From Chloroflexota bacterium (GTDB taxonomy: Bacteria; Chloroflexota; UBA11872), in assembly GCA_022824495.1 (NCBI GenBank), contig JAJDZU010000020.1, positions 1 to 64,000 of the forward strand: a DNA stretch of 64,000 nucleotides. Reading direction: 5' to 3'. The notes under the pieces are model-generated. The model made no database searches and had not been told where the DNA came from. It worked only from the letters and a program-made list of their open reading frames with translations. Of the stretch, positions 44,776 to 51,667 are shown one piece after another. How positions within the stretch are numbered: the stretch's first letter is position 1; each line of letters starts with the position of its first letter. The position numbers were made by a program, and so were the translations under genes.

Positions 44776-46013
44776 TAGACCCGAATGATTTGGTACGGCG
44801 CATCCGGCTCGGTGAGGACTCGACCTTGGAGCTCAAGCGAGTTCTGCTGGCCGGATCCCGCGTGACGGACCCCAGCCGCCGTGAATTCGCTGACGAGTTG
44901 GCAAGCATGGCCAATGGTCCAGGCGGGACCTTAGTGATTGGGGCTGACGACAGAAGCCATGAAGTCCTAGGCGTACCCTTGGATCACCTGGACTCGGTCG
45001 AGGCATGGGTCCGAGAGATCTGCAATGACTCCCTGACTCCGCCTCTGGATGCGATCATTCGGAAGATCGCGTTGCCCAACGTGGCCGGTGAACTCGTTCC
45101 GGTCCTTGTGGTTGACGTTGCGCGCAGCCTGTTCGTCCACAAGAGTCCGGGCGGCTATTTCAGGCGCATCGGAAGCTCGAAGCGCGAGATGTCGCCGGAA
45201 CTGCTGGCGCGGTTGTTTCAGGAGCGCAGCCAGAGCCGGGTGATTCGGTTCGATGAATCTGTAGTCCCCGGCACTTCCGTGGAAGACCTGGACCATGAAC
45301 TCGCACGCCGATTCATACGGCAAGAATCCGAGGTTACGGCAGACGTCCTGGGCAAGCTCCGTATCGTCGCTGGCGACGACAATGGCGTGACGCGGATCAC
45401 GGTTGCCGGGGTACTGATGTGTACTCCGGAGCCGGAGCACTGGCTACCACATGCACAGATTCAGGCCGTGAGCTACGCCGGCGAACGTCGGGATGTGAAC
45501 TATCAGAGCGACGCACGGGACTTCAGCGGACCGCTGGATGTCCAAGTGGTCGAGGCGATGCACTTTGCACGTCGGAACATTTCTGTGATGGCCTCTAAGG
45601 CAACCGCTCGGATAGACCGGCCTCAGTTCAGCGAACGGGCCATATTCGAGGCGCTCGTGAACGCCGTGGCCCACCGAGACTATTCGATGGCGGGCGCCCG
45701 GATTCGCTTCCATCTTTTCTGGAATCGAATTGAGCTGTACGTTCCCGGCGATCTCGCCAACACGCTGACTCCGGACAGCATGCACTTGCGGCAGTACAGC
45801 CGGAACGAACTGGTCGTTTCACTTCTGGCGCGTTGTCCCGCAAAGGACGCAGGGGACATCGGGCGTTCGCACCTGATGGATAGACGCGGGGACGGCGTAC
45901 CCATCATTCTTGGCGACAGTTTCGAATTGTCAGGGCGTGAGCCGGAGTACACGGTGATCGACGACAGCGAGCTCCGCCTGGTGATTTGGGCTTCTGACGG
46001 TGATGAGAAGTAG
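44772..46013 (+). CDS. Schlafen/AlbA_2 domain protein with GHKL-like C-terminus
   Basis: A 413-residue protein. The N-terminal AlbA_2 (divergent AAA_4) domain reads STLELKRVLLAG...REFADELASMANGPGGTLVIGADD...GVPLD. The middle and C-terminal parts match the HATPase_c_4 region common in 'putative transcriptional regulator/ATP-dependent helicase RecG-like' proteins: RAIFEALVNAVAHRDYSMAGARI has the N-box Asn, and FWNRIELYVPGDLANTL follows. AlbA_2 domains can act as nucleases or nucleic-acid binders. It starts with GTG overlapping the PHP-ATPase stop (GTGA), so the two are translated together. Confidence 0.82.
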   Translation: MIDPNDLVRRIRLGEDSTLELKRVLLAGSRVTDPSRREFADELASMANGPGGTLVIGADDRSHEVLGVPLDHLDSVEAWVREICNDSLTPPLDAIIRKIALPNVAGELVPVLVVDVARSLFVHKSPGGYFRRIGSSKREMSPELLARLFQERSQSRVIRFDESVVPGTSVEDLDHELARRFIRQESEVTADVLGKLRIVAGDDNGVTRITVAGVLMCTPEPEHWLPHAQIQAVSYAGERRDVNYQSDARDFSGPLDVQVVEAMHFARRNISVMASKATARIDRPQFSERAIFEALVNAVAHRDYSMAGARIRFHLFWNRIELYVPGDLANTLTPDSMHLRQYSRNELVVSLLARCPAKDAGDIGRSHLMDRRGDGVPIILGDSFELSGREPEYTVIDDSELRLVIWASDGDEK

Positions 46014-46229
46014 CCGAACGACGTAAGCAATCTCTGTTTGGGAATCCGAATCAGACTCGCCAACCAAATAAGCTGAAGGCTTGGACTTCATAAGGCCGAG
46101 AGAGGTTGGCTGACCTTGCTCCTATCGGTCAATGCATACCCGCCGTCTACATATCCCATGTGGCCGGTGAAACAGTGAAACCTGCCTTTTGTCCACGTCC
46201 GGTAGGGAGGCGGCCGGTGGGTAAGTGGG

Positions 46230-46920
46230 CTAGCGAGGGTTGTAGGAGATTGTGGGTGCGGTGGCTACGAGGTGGCGGAGGGTGGTTAGGGTGGGGAGGT
46301 TGAGGATGTTAGCGAGGGATTCGTCGAGGTGGCGCCGGGCGGGGCAGTGTTGCATGGCGGGGAGGCGTCGGAAATCGGCGTTGGTCATTTCGTCGAAGAG
46401 GTAAGAAAGACTCCGCCGCTGTCTGGGCGAAAGTTGGCGGACGTCAAGGACCGGTAACTGTTTCGGGTCCGCTTTCTTGAGCTTGACCCAACTGCCCTTG
46501 ATGTATTGCGAGTAGCCAACAGAGCTAGGAATCCGAGACTGCTGCTGATCCAGAGTGCAAGAGTCTTCTCGGGGACGCGACATTCGATCCTGATCGGCCA
46601 CCACACGTTGACCGCACGCGGGGCGAGAGAACATCGCGGCGACTCGGCACGTACTCAGGCGAAGCCGTTCCGCAACCAAGAGCTGTCCAGCCTTCGGCCA
46701 ACGCTGCGCGGACGGCTCGAGACGGCGGCCGGGACGTGGTTTCTCGAGGGGCGGCAAGTGCTTGTACGGATCGACCGTGAGGCGCTTCCGTTTCTCGGAG
46801 TCGTGGTTCTCTACAAGCGGAATCGCGGTTACAGCGTTGGCGAGTTCGATTCCATCCCGAACGTGCCGAGTGTCGGGGCCAATCTGACCCGGAGCAATCT
46901 GTCACGGTTGCGCCGATGGG
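46230..46920 (-). pseudogene. Decayed C-terminal part of a DNA methylase-like protein
   Basis: Joining two minus-strand frames recovers a continuous family-like sequence: IGPDTRHVRDGIELANAVTA, LLVAERLRLSTCRVAAMF, NVWWPIRIECRVPEKTLALW, GSWVKLKKADPKQLPVLDVR, LSPRQRRSLSYLFDEM. This pattern is that of the C-terminus of large N6-adenine DNA methylases of restriction or phage-exclusion systems. It is broken by a TGA (46902-46904) and by two compensating frameshifts (near 46610 and 46510). Nothing of the catalytic domain remains nearby. Family assignment is from pattern recognition. Confidence 0.65.
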
Positions 46921-46988
46921 AGATTGGGACCAGCCGTTAACAAGCTGAGGGGTTGTGTCTAAGGGCATGGCCCCGAGATGCACAAAAT

Positions 46989-47017
46989 GCAAGGGCGGGC
47001 TACGGCCCGCCCTTTGC
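46989..47017. terminator. Strong G+C hairpin
   Basis: GCAAGGGCGGGC pairs with GCCCGCCCTTTGC around a short loop. It is followed on the plus strand by CTCTTT and on the minus strand by ATTTTG. It could end transcripts on either strand. Confidence 0.5.
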
Positions 47018-47039
47018 CTCTTTAAGGCGTTGTTCGGAG

Positions 47040-47352
47040 GGCTTGAGCATTGCGGGTCAGGCCGCAGCGGGTGGGGAGGGTTGCGTGGCTGATGCGGACG
47101 TGGGCGTACGACTGCTGATTCCCGGGGGCGTTGCTGGATGCGCCGGCGTTGGAGTTGCTGGTTGCCACGCCGCGCCATGCCGAGGTGATGGCGGAGACGC
47201 TGGAGGACGTGCCGGAGGCGCGGGGCAACTTGATTTCTGACCTGCATACGGCGGTTCTGATGCGGGAGCACGGGGTTCGGCGGATCGCTACGCGGGATCG
47301 GGACTTTGGACGGTTTCCGTTCCTGGCGGTGGTGGACCCGCTGGAGGTTTAG
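47040..47352 (+). pseudogene. Truncated PIN-domain toxin
   Basis: The 73-codon frame from 47131 encodes the C-terminal half of a VapC: ATPRHAEVMAETLEDVPEARGNLISDLHTAVLMREHG...ATRDRDFGRFPFLAVVDPL. It includes the conserved Asp residues of the PIN site. Upstream, MRTWAY in a shifted frame looks like the preceding segment, and the N-terminal catalytic Asp strand is missing. No antitoxin is found. Confidence 0.7.
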
Positions 47353-47394
47353 CGGCGTTTTGCGGCGGGCGGTTTGTTGGTGTTTGAGGTGGCC

Positions 47395-47660
47395 CCCTTC
47401 GACGGGCTCGGGTCGGGGCCTTCGACGGGCTGAGGGCGGGTTATTGGGCTTGGGTGGGGTAGCTGGGGGTGGTTCGCCACGGGTCTCCCATAGACTCCAT
47501 CCCGGCTCACCACGAACGAGGGACACGCCGCGAACCTGGGGAAAGGCGGCCACAAGGGCCGCCCCTACAGGAGGTGGGTTGGCCGGCGTTGGGCTGCGCG
47601 GCGTCGGCCGGAGGAGGCCGATTTGACTCGTTGCCCCTACAAAAACCGAGGATCGTCGGG
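47395..47660. repeat. Dispersed repeat fragments before guaB
   Basis: Pieces include CCTTCGACGGGCTCGGGTC, CCTTCGACGGGCTGAGGGC, GGCTCACCACGAACGAGG, AAGGCGGCCACAAGGGCCGC and CCCCTACAAAAACCGAGG. These are familiar intergenic repeat types. The stretch 47353-47661 holds no gene. Confidence 0.55.
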
Positions 47661-47661
47661 G

Positions 47662-49185
47662 TTAGCGGGGGCGGTGTTGGTAGTTGGGGGATTCCTTGAC
47701 GAGGACGACGTCGTGGGGGTGGCTTTCGTCGGCGCCGGCGTTGGTGACGCGGACGAAGCGGGCCCTGGTTTGCATGGCGTGGATGTCACGTGCGCCGACG
47801 TAGCCCATGGATGAGCAGAGGCCGCCGACGAGCTGGTGGATGAGGCCGGCGGTGGGGCCGCGATAGGGGGTCTGGGCTTCGACGCCTTCGGCGACGAGTT
47901 TGGCGGAGTCTTCGACTTCGTGCTGACCGTAGCGATCACGAGTCGCGAGGCGTCGATCAACCATGGCGCCGATGGAGCCCATGCCGCGGTATTCCTTGAA
48001 GCGTTCGCCCTGGCGGTAGACGATTTCGCCGGGACTGGCGTCGGTACCGGCGAGCAGGTTGCCGATCATGACGGCGGAGGCGCCGGCGGCGATGGCCTTG
48101 GCGACGTCACCGGAATAGCGGATGCCGCCGTCGGCGATGAGCTGGACGCCGTGCTCGGCGCAGGGGTCGGCGCAGTCGAGGATGGCGGTGAGCTGGGGGA
48201 CGCCCACGCCGGCGACGACGCGGGTGGTGCAGATGGCGGCGGGTCCGACGCCGACCTTGATGGCATCGGCACCGGCCTGAATAAGGTCGCTGGCGCCGGC
48301 GGCAGTGACGACGTTGCCGGCGATGACTTCGATATCGAGGTTGTCCTTGACTCGACTGACCATGTCCAGGACGGCGGAGTGGTGGCCGTGGGCGGAGTCG
48401 ACGACGAGGACGTCAACTCCGGCGTGGGTGAGCTGGCGGGCGCGGTCGAAGGCTTCTTCCTGGACGCCGACGGCGGCGGCGACGACGAGGCGGCCCTTGT
48501 CGTCGTAGACGGCGTGGGGGAACTGCTGTCGCTTGGCGATGTCCTTGACGGTGATGAGGCCGCGGAGGATGCCCTGGGAATCGACGACGGGCAGTTTTTC
48601 GATGCGGTGTTCGTGGAGGCGGTGCTGGGCCTGCCGAAGGGTGGTGCCAACGGGGGCGGTGACGAGGCCTTTGCTGGTCATGAGGTCGGCGACGGTACGG
48701 GCCTGGTCGTGGGTGAAGCGCATGTCGCGGTTGGTGAGGATGCCGACGAGGCGGCCGTCTTCGTCGGTAATGGGCACGCCGGAGATGCGGTAGCGGGCCA
48801 TGACGGCGTTGGCTTCGGCGAGGGTGGCGGTGGGCGGCAGGGTGACGGGGTCGACGATCATGCCGGACTGGGAGCGCTTGACTTTGTCGATTTCGCCGAC
48901 CTGGTCGTCGATGCTGAGGTTGCGGTGAATGACGCCGATGCCACCAGCACGGGCCATGGCGATGGCCATGGTGGCTTCGGTGACGGTGTCCATGGCGGAG
49001 GACACGAGGGGCACATTGAGGGTGAGGTTGGGCGTGATGCTGGTGCGGGTGTCGACCTGGGTGGGGAGCACGTCAGAGCGGCCGGGGACGAGGAGGACGT
49101 CGTCGTAGGTGAGGCCTTCGACGATGCTGCGGGTGGTCGTTACGGACTGCTCTTCGATGCGAACCGGATTCGGATCAAGCGACAC
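47662..49185 (-). CDS. guaB: IMP dehydrogenase
   Basis: It oxidises IMP to XMP with NAD+, the committed step of GMP synthesis. The (beta/alpha)8 barrel carries the catalytic Cys in [15 protein letters not shown] (commonly GPGSICTTR) and the flap [10 protein letters not shown]. Two CBS domains are inserted (MIVDPVTL...TNRDMRF and [11 protein letters not shown]...VKDIAKR). GTG 49185 is preceded by GGGAGG at seven bases and gives 507 residues. It is preceded by a leader with an intrinsic terminator. Confidence 0.95.
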   Translation of the reverse strand: MSLDPNPVRIEEQSVTTTRSIVEGLTYDDVLLVPGRSDVLPTQVDTRTSITPNLTLNVPLVSSAMDTVTEATMAIAMARAGGIGVIHRNLSIDDQVGEIDKVKRSQSGMIVDPVTLPPTATLAEANAVMARYRISGVPITDEDGRLVGILTNRDMRFTHDQARTVADLMTSKGLVTAPVGTTLRQAQHRLHEHRIEKLPVVDSQGILRGLITVKDIAKRQQFPHAVYDDKGRLVVAAAVGVQEEAFDRARQLTHAGVDVLVVDSAHGHHSAVLDMVSRVKDNLDIEVIAGNVVTAAGASDLIQAGADAIKVGVGPAAICTTRVVAGVGVPQLTAILDCADPCAEHGVQLIADGGIRYSGDVAKAIAAGASAVMIGNLLAGTDASPGEIVYRQGERFKEYRGMGSIGAMVDRRLATRDRYGQHEVEDSAKLVAEGVEAQTPYRGPTAGLIHQLVGGLCSSMGYVGARDIHAMQTRARFVRVTNAGADESHPHDVVLVKESPNYQHRPR

Positions 49186-49345
49186 GCAAGCGCCTCCCTG
49201 CGACTTTGGGTGACCCCGAATAACGAAAAAGACCCCGCGCCACTTGGGCCGGGGTCGCGACGCGGGAGGGCGGCGCGCAGTCGGGGCAGGGTGCTTGAGA
49301 CACCCGCCGGCGACGTGGGTCACCTCTCCTCATCGTGTAGCCATA
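49186..49345 (-). promoter_or_regulatory. guaB leader with intrinsic terminator and alternative pairing
   Basis: Minus strand: a -10-like TACTAT near 49345 precedes a leader of about 150 bases. A hairpin GACCCCG/CGGGGTC (49231-49256) is followed at once by TTTTT (49226-49230), an intrinsic terminator placed before guaB. A second CGGGGTC (49212-49218) can compete for the same arm. GGTGACCC at 49317-49324 pairs perfectly with GGGTCACC at 49209-49216. This is the arrangement of an attenuator or riboswitch. I do not recognise a known class. Confidence 0.6.
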
Positions 49346-49534
49346 GTACACCCCCCGTCCGGGGGTCTGCTGGGCATTGAGGTGGTTAGAGGGGCGGAGG
49401 TTGGGGGTGGAGGGTGGTTGGTTTGCAGTGTGGGAGGCGGGGGTGGAGGCCTGTGTTTGCGGTGATGTCGAGTGGCGCGTCGTTAGAATGCGATGCCGTG
49501 GGAGCGCGGGATGCTCCCGCTGAGGAGAACCTAG

Positions 49535-49744
49535 ATGGCGACAGCGACTCTGGAAGAACGAGTCAGTCGTCTCGAGGGCGGGTTCGAGCACTTGGCGACG
49601 AAGGCCGATGTAGCGGAACTACGAGGCGATCTTCACGCATTGGAATCGCGCCTTATGCGCTGGATGGTGGGCGCGATTCTGGGATCGGTGGCCGCAGCTG
49701 CGGCTGTTACGGGACTGATCGTGGCGCTGGTGGGAGCGGTTTAG
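49535..49744 (+). CDS. Small membrane protein with coiled-coil N-terminus
   Basis: A 69-residue protein. Residues 5-42 form a heptad-like helix (LEERVSRLEGGFEHLATKADVAELRGDLHALESRL), and residues 43-68 form one transmembrane helix. GAGGAGAA precedes the ATG. Similar short proteins (DUF1640-like) are widespread; function unknown. Confidence 0.75.
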   Translation: MATATLEERVSRLEGGFEHLATKADVAELRGDLHALESRLMRWMVGAILGSVAAAAAVTGLIVALVGAV

Positions 49745-49831
49745 CGCGGGGGACGGCGCACCAAGCGACTTTGTAGCGCCGATCGGCGGATCGAATGACG
49801 GGCGGCCGGTGGATGCTGTCTTTCGGCCTGT

Positions 49832-49906
49832 GGTGGGCGCAGCTCAAACGCTTAGAGCGTCTGGCTGTGGCCCAAAAGGCTGGGTGTTCAAGTCCCCTCG
49901 CTCACC
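49832..49906 (+). pseudogene. Decayed tRNA-His copy
   Basis: It aligns over its whole length with the tRNA-His at 51525-51599 and keeps the GTG anticodon. It has lost key bases: T8 to C, G19 to C, an A-C mismatch in the anticodon stem (TCTGG/CCAAA) and a T-C mismatch in the T stem. Similarity extends about 50 bases upstream. It is very likely not functional. Confidence 0.8.
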
Positions 49907-49915
49907 CCTGGGAAG

Positions 49916-49957
49916 TGTCCAGACCGAACATCTGAAATGGTGTCCCCGGTCTGCACA
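49916..49957 (-). mobile_element. 42-bp internally deleted remnant of the IS481-type element
   Basis: Read on the minus strand it begins TGTGCAGACCGGGGACA, like the left IS end (8305), and continues CATTT..TGTTCGG. It then jumps to TCTGGACA, the last bases of the right end (9569). The join lies at TGT(T/C)CGG, present in both ends, so it looks like a deletion between short repeats. It lies nine bases after the tRNA-His pseudogene; a GGGGGAGGGCGAGGGTGGGG tract like half of the palindromic repeat follows. Confidence 0.75.
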
Positions 49958-49997
49958 CCAGCATGGGGGAGGGCGAGGGTGGGGACGAGGCTCTTGC

Positions 49998-51134
49998 CTA
50001 ATACTCCTCAACCAGGTGGCGCCGGAATTGCTTCATGTCCCACTCGATGCCAAACCCGGGACCGTCGGGCGGCGCAATATAGCCATCCCTGACCGGCGGG
50101 GCATTCATCGCGCCCACCTCTTCCGCCTGCCTGGCCAATCCCAGGCCGTCACCGCCGACCTCGTGATAGGTCGTATTGGTAATCGCCATCTGCAGGTGCG
50201 CATTGACCGCTCCAAAGAGGCCGCCATGCCCGTTGAGTTCGATATTCGCGCCGTAGCACTGCGCAAAGTTGGCGCTCTTCATCGTCTGGGTCACGCCATG
50301 CATCCCGGTCGCGCGGATGATATCCGTCGCCTTCAGCAACAGCCGCTGACACGATCCTTCCATGTCGGCTTGCATCGGTTCGTGACCCATCACGGGCATG
50401 GTCAAGGCCGCGCAAAGCTCCTGCAACTGGAGGATGTTCTCCTCGTGGATCGGCTCTTCCAGCCAGACGTAATCCAATTCCTCCATCAGCCGCCCGATCA
50501 TGATCGCTTCTTCGAGCGTATAGGAGCGGACCGGATCGTTGATGAGGTCATAGTCCGGTCCAACATGCTCCCGCAGCCCCCGAATGATCGGCACATCCGC
50601 CTTGCCGCCTTTGTAGCTGTGAATCTTGTAGGCGAAGATGCCCGCATTCTGGCGGCCCGCCTCGATGTGCCGCTTGTAGCCATCAAGGTCGGTGTCGCCG
50701 CCCATGAGATAGACGGGAATACGGTCACGCACCTTGCCCAACAGGTTGTAGACCGGCTGGTTGGTCGCCTGCCCCGCGATGTCCCACAGGCAGTGGTCGA
50801 AAGCGGCCGACCACGCATAGGGACGATATAGCCAACGTCGCGCCACCTCGAACTTCTGGAAGAAGTGCTCGCGGCGGAACGGATCCTCGCCGATGACCAT
50901 CTCCCGCAAGAGATCAACCATGTCCTTCGCCTGGTCCACGCCTGGCGCGCACTGGGCGATGCTCTCGATCCCGTCATCGGTACGGACAATGAGAAACGGA
51001 TGATGCTCCGGCCGTGAGGTCGGGAACGCTTTGTGGGTGTATTGAATACGGCGCAGACCCGGCACCTCGACCAGCCGATGCACCATGTCACCGGGCCGCT
51101 CGAGGATATTGAGCTCGACTTCCGTGATCTTCAT
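49998..51134 (-). CDS. Enolase-superfamily (mandelate racemase/muconate lactonizing) dehydratase-like enzyme
   Basis: A 378-residue protein with an N-terminal capping domain (1-125) and a barrel. Likely general base or ligand positions are the Lys of YKIHSYKGG, Asp of NDPVRSYT, Glu of WLEEPI and Glu of GHEP, ending with HGVTQTMKSANFAQ and NGHGG. Members dehydrate sugar acids or racemise acids using Mg2+. ATG is preceded by GAGGAGAGG. It lies between the two tRNA-His copies, with remnants of a related gene upstream. The substrate cannot be deduced. Confidence 0.85.
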   Translation of the reverse strand: MKITEVELNILERPGDMVHRLVEVPGLRRIQYTHKAFPTSRPEHHPFLIVRTDDGIESIAQCAPGVDQAKDMVDLLREMVIGEDPFRREHFFQKFEVARRWLYRPYAWSAAFDHCLWDIAGQATNQPVYNLLGKVRDRIPVYLMGGDTDLDGYKRHIEAGRQNAGIFAYKIHSYKGGKADVPIIRGLREHVGPDYDLINDPVRSYTLEEAIMIGRLMEELDYVWLEEPIHEENILQLQELCAALTMPVMGHEPMQADMEGSCQRLLLKATDIIRATGMHGVTQTMKSANFAQCYGANIELNGHGGLFGAVNAHLQMAITNTTYHEVGGDGLGLARQAEEVGAMNAPPVRDGYIAPPDGPGFGIEWDMKQFRRHLVEEY

Positions 51135-51239
51135 GGTCCTCTCCTCAATTCCTCTCGCCGGGTCGGCGCCGAGCCGGTCGTCATGCGCTTACCGGCGGAA
51201 CCCCTCTCCCCTGCGCTAGCTCCCGGCCCGCGTCACCTC

Positions 51240-51482
51240 CGCGGCCCACACGACACGCTCGGTACGCGCCTGTAGGCAGTCCCAGGCCAACTCAAGACCC
51301 AGGCCCGCTGCTTCGGCATGTGCATGTGGCCGTCCACGACCGGCATCGTGACGACCCGTGCCGTGGACCAGATGCTACCGGGCAGGTACTCGGCAGCAAG
51401 AACGGGAAGGTCCAGCTCGCCCGCTAGCCGCTGCAGTCCGTGATAGTCGCAGGCGGACAGCGGCTGGCGCGGGATTCGATGG
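51240..51482 (-). pseudogene. C-terminal remnant of a second enolase-superfamily gene
   Basis: One minus-strand frame encodes DYHGLQRLAGELDLPVLAAE, then LPGSIWSTARVVTMPVVDGH. After a shift it continues AAGLGLELAWDCLQARTERV, the usual C-terminal end (GLGLE) of this superfamily. The frameshift is at about 51312. The N-terminal two thirds are missing; the break coincides with the upstream region of tRNA-His. Confidence 0.65.
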
Positions 51483-51524
51483 ATAGAATGGTGTCCGGCC
51501 GAACGTGTGTCGCGTGCGGCTTGT

Positions 51525-51599
51525 GGTGGGCGTAGCTCAATCGGTTAGAGCGTCTGGTTGTGGCCCAGAAGGCTGGGGGTTCAAGTCCCCTCGCTCACC
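51525..51599 (+). tRNA. tRNA-His (GTG anticodon)
   Basis: Complete cloverleaf. The acceptor stem is GTGGGCG/CGCTCAC with the extra 5' G (51525) opposite C73, the hallmark of tRNA-His. The D stem is GCTC/GAGC, the anticodon arm TCTGG-TTGTGGC-CCAGA, and the T arm GGGGG-TTCAAGT-CCCCT. CCA is not encoded. A -10-like TAGAAT lies at 51484-51489. Confidence 0.95.
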
Positions 51600-51667
51600 C
51601 CCGGGAAGAAGGAGAGAGTGGAGAGCAGTGAGAATTGAGAAAGAGAAGAGGGAAGAGTAGGAGTCGG

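Noticed and set aside
46506..46940. A 144-codon plus-strand frame
   Set aside because: The opposite strand gives a continuous, family-like methylase C-terminus, so this frame is a shadow of decayed DNA.
47836..49380. A 514-codon plus-strand frame rich in Asp and Gly
   Set aside because: It lies opposite guaB, whose IMPDH motifs are unambiguous.
49832..49906. Second functional tRNA-His
   Set aside because: Loss of U8 and G19 and mismatches in two stems argue against folding and use.
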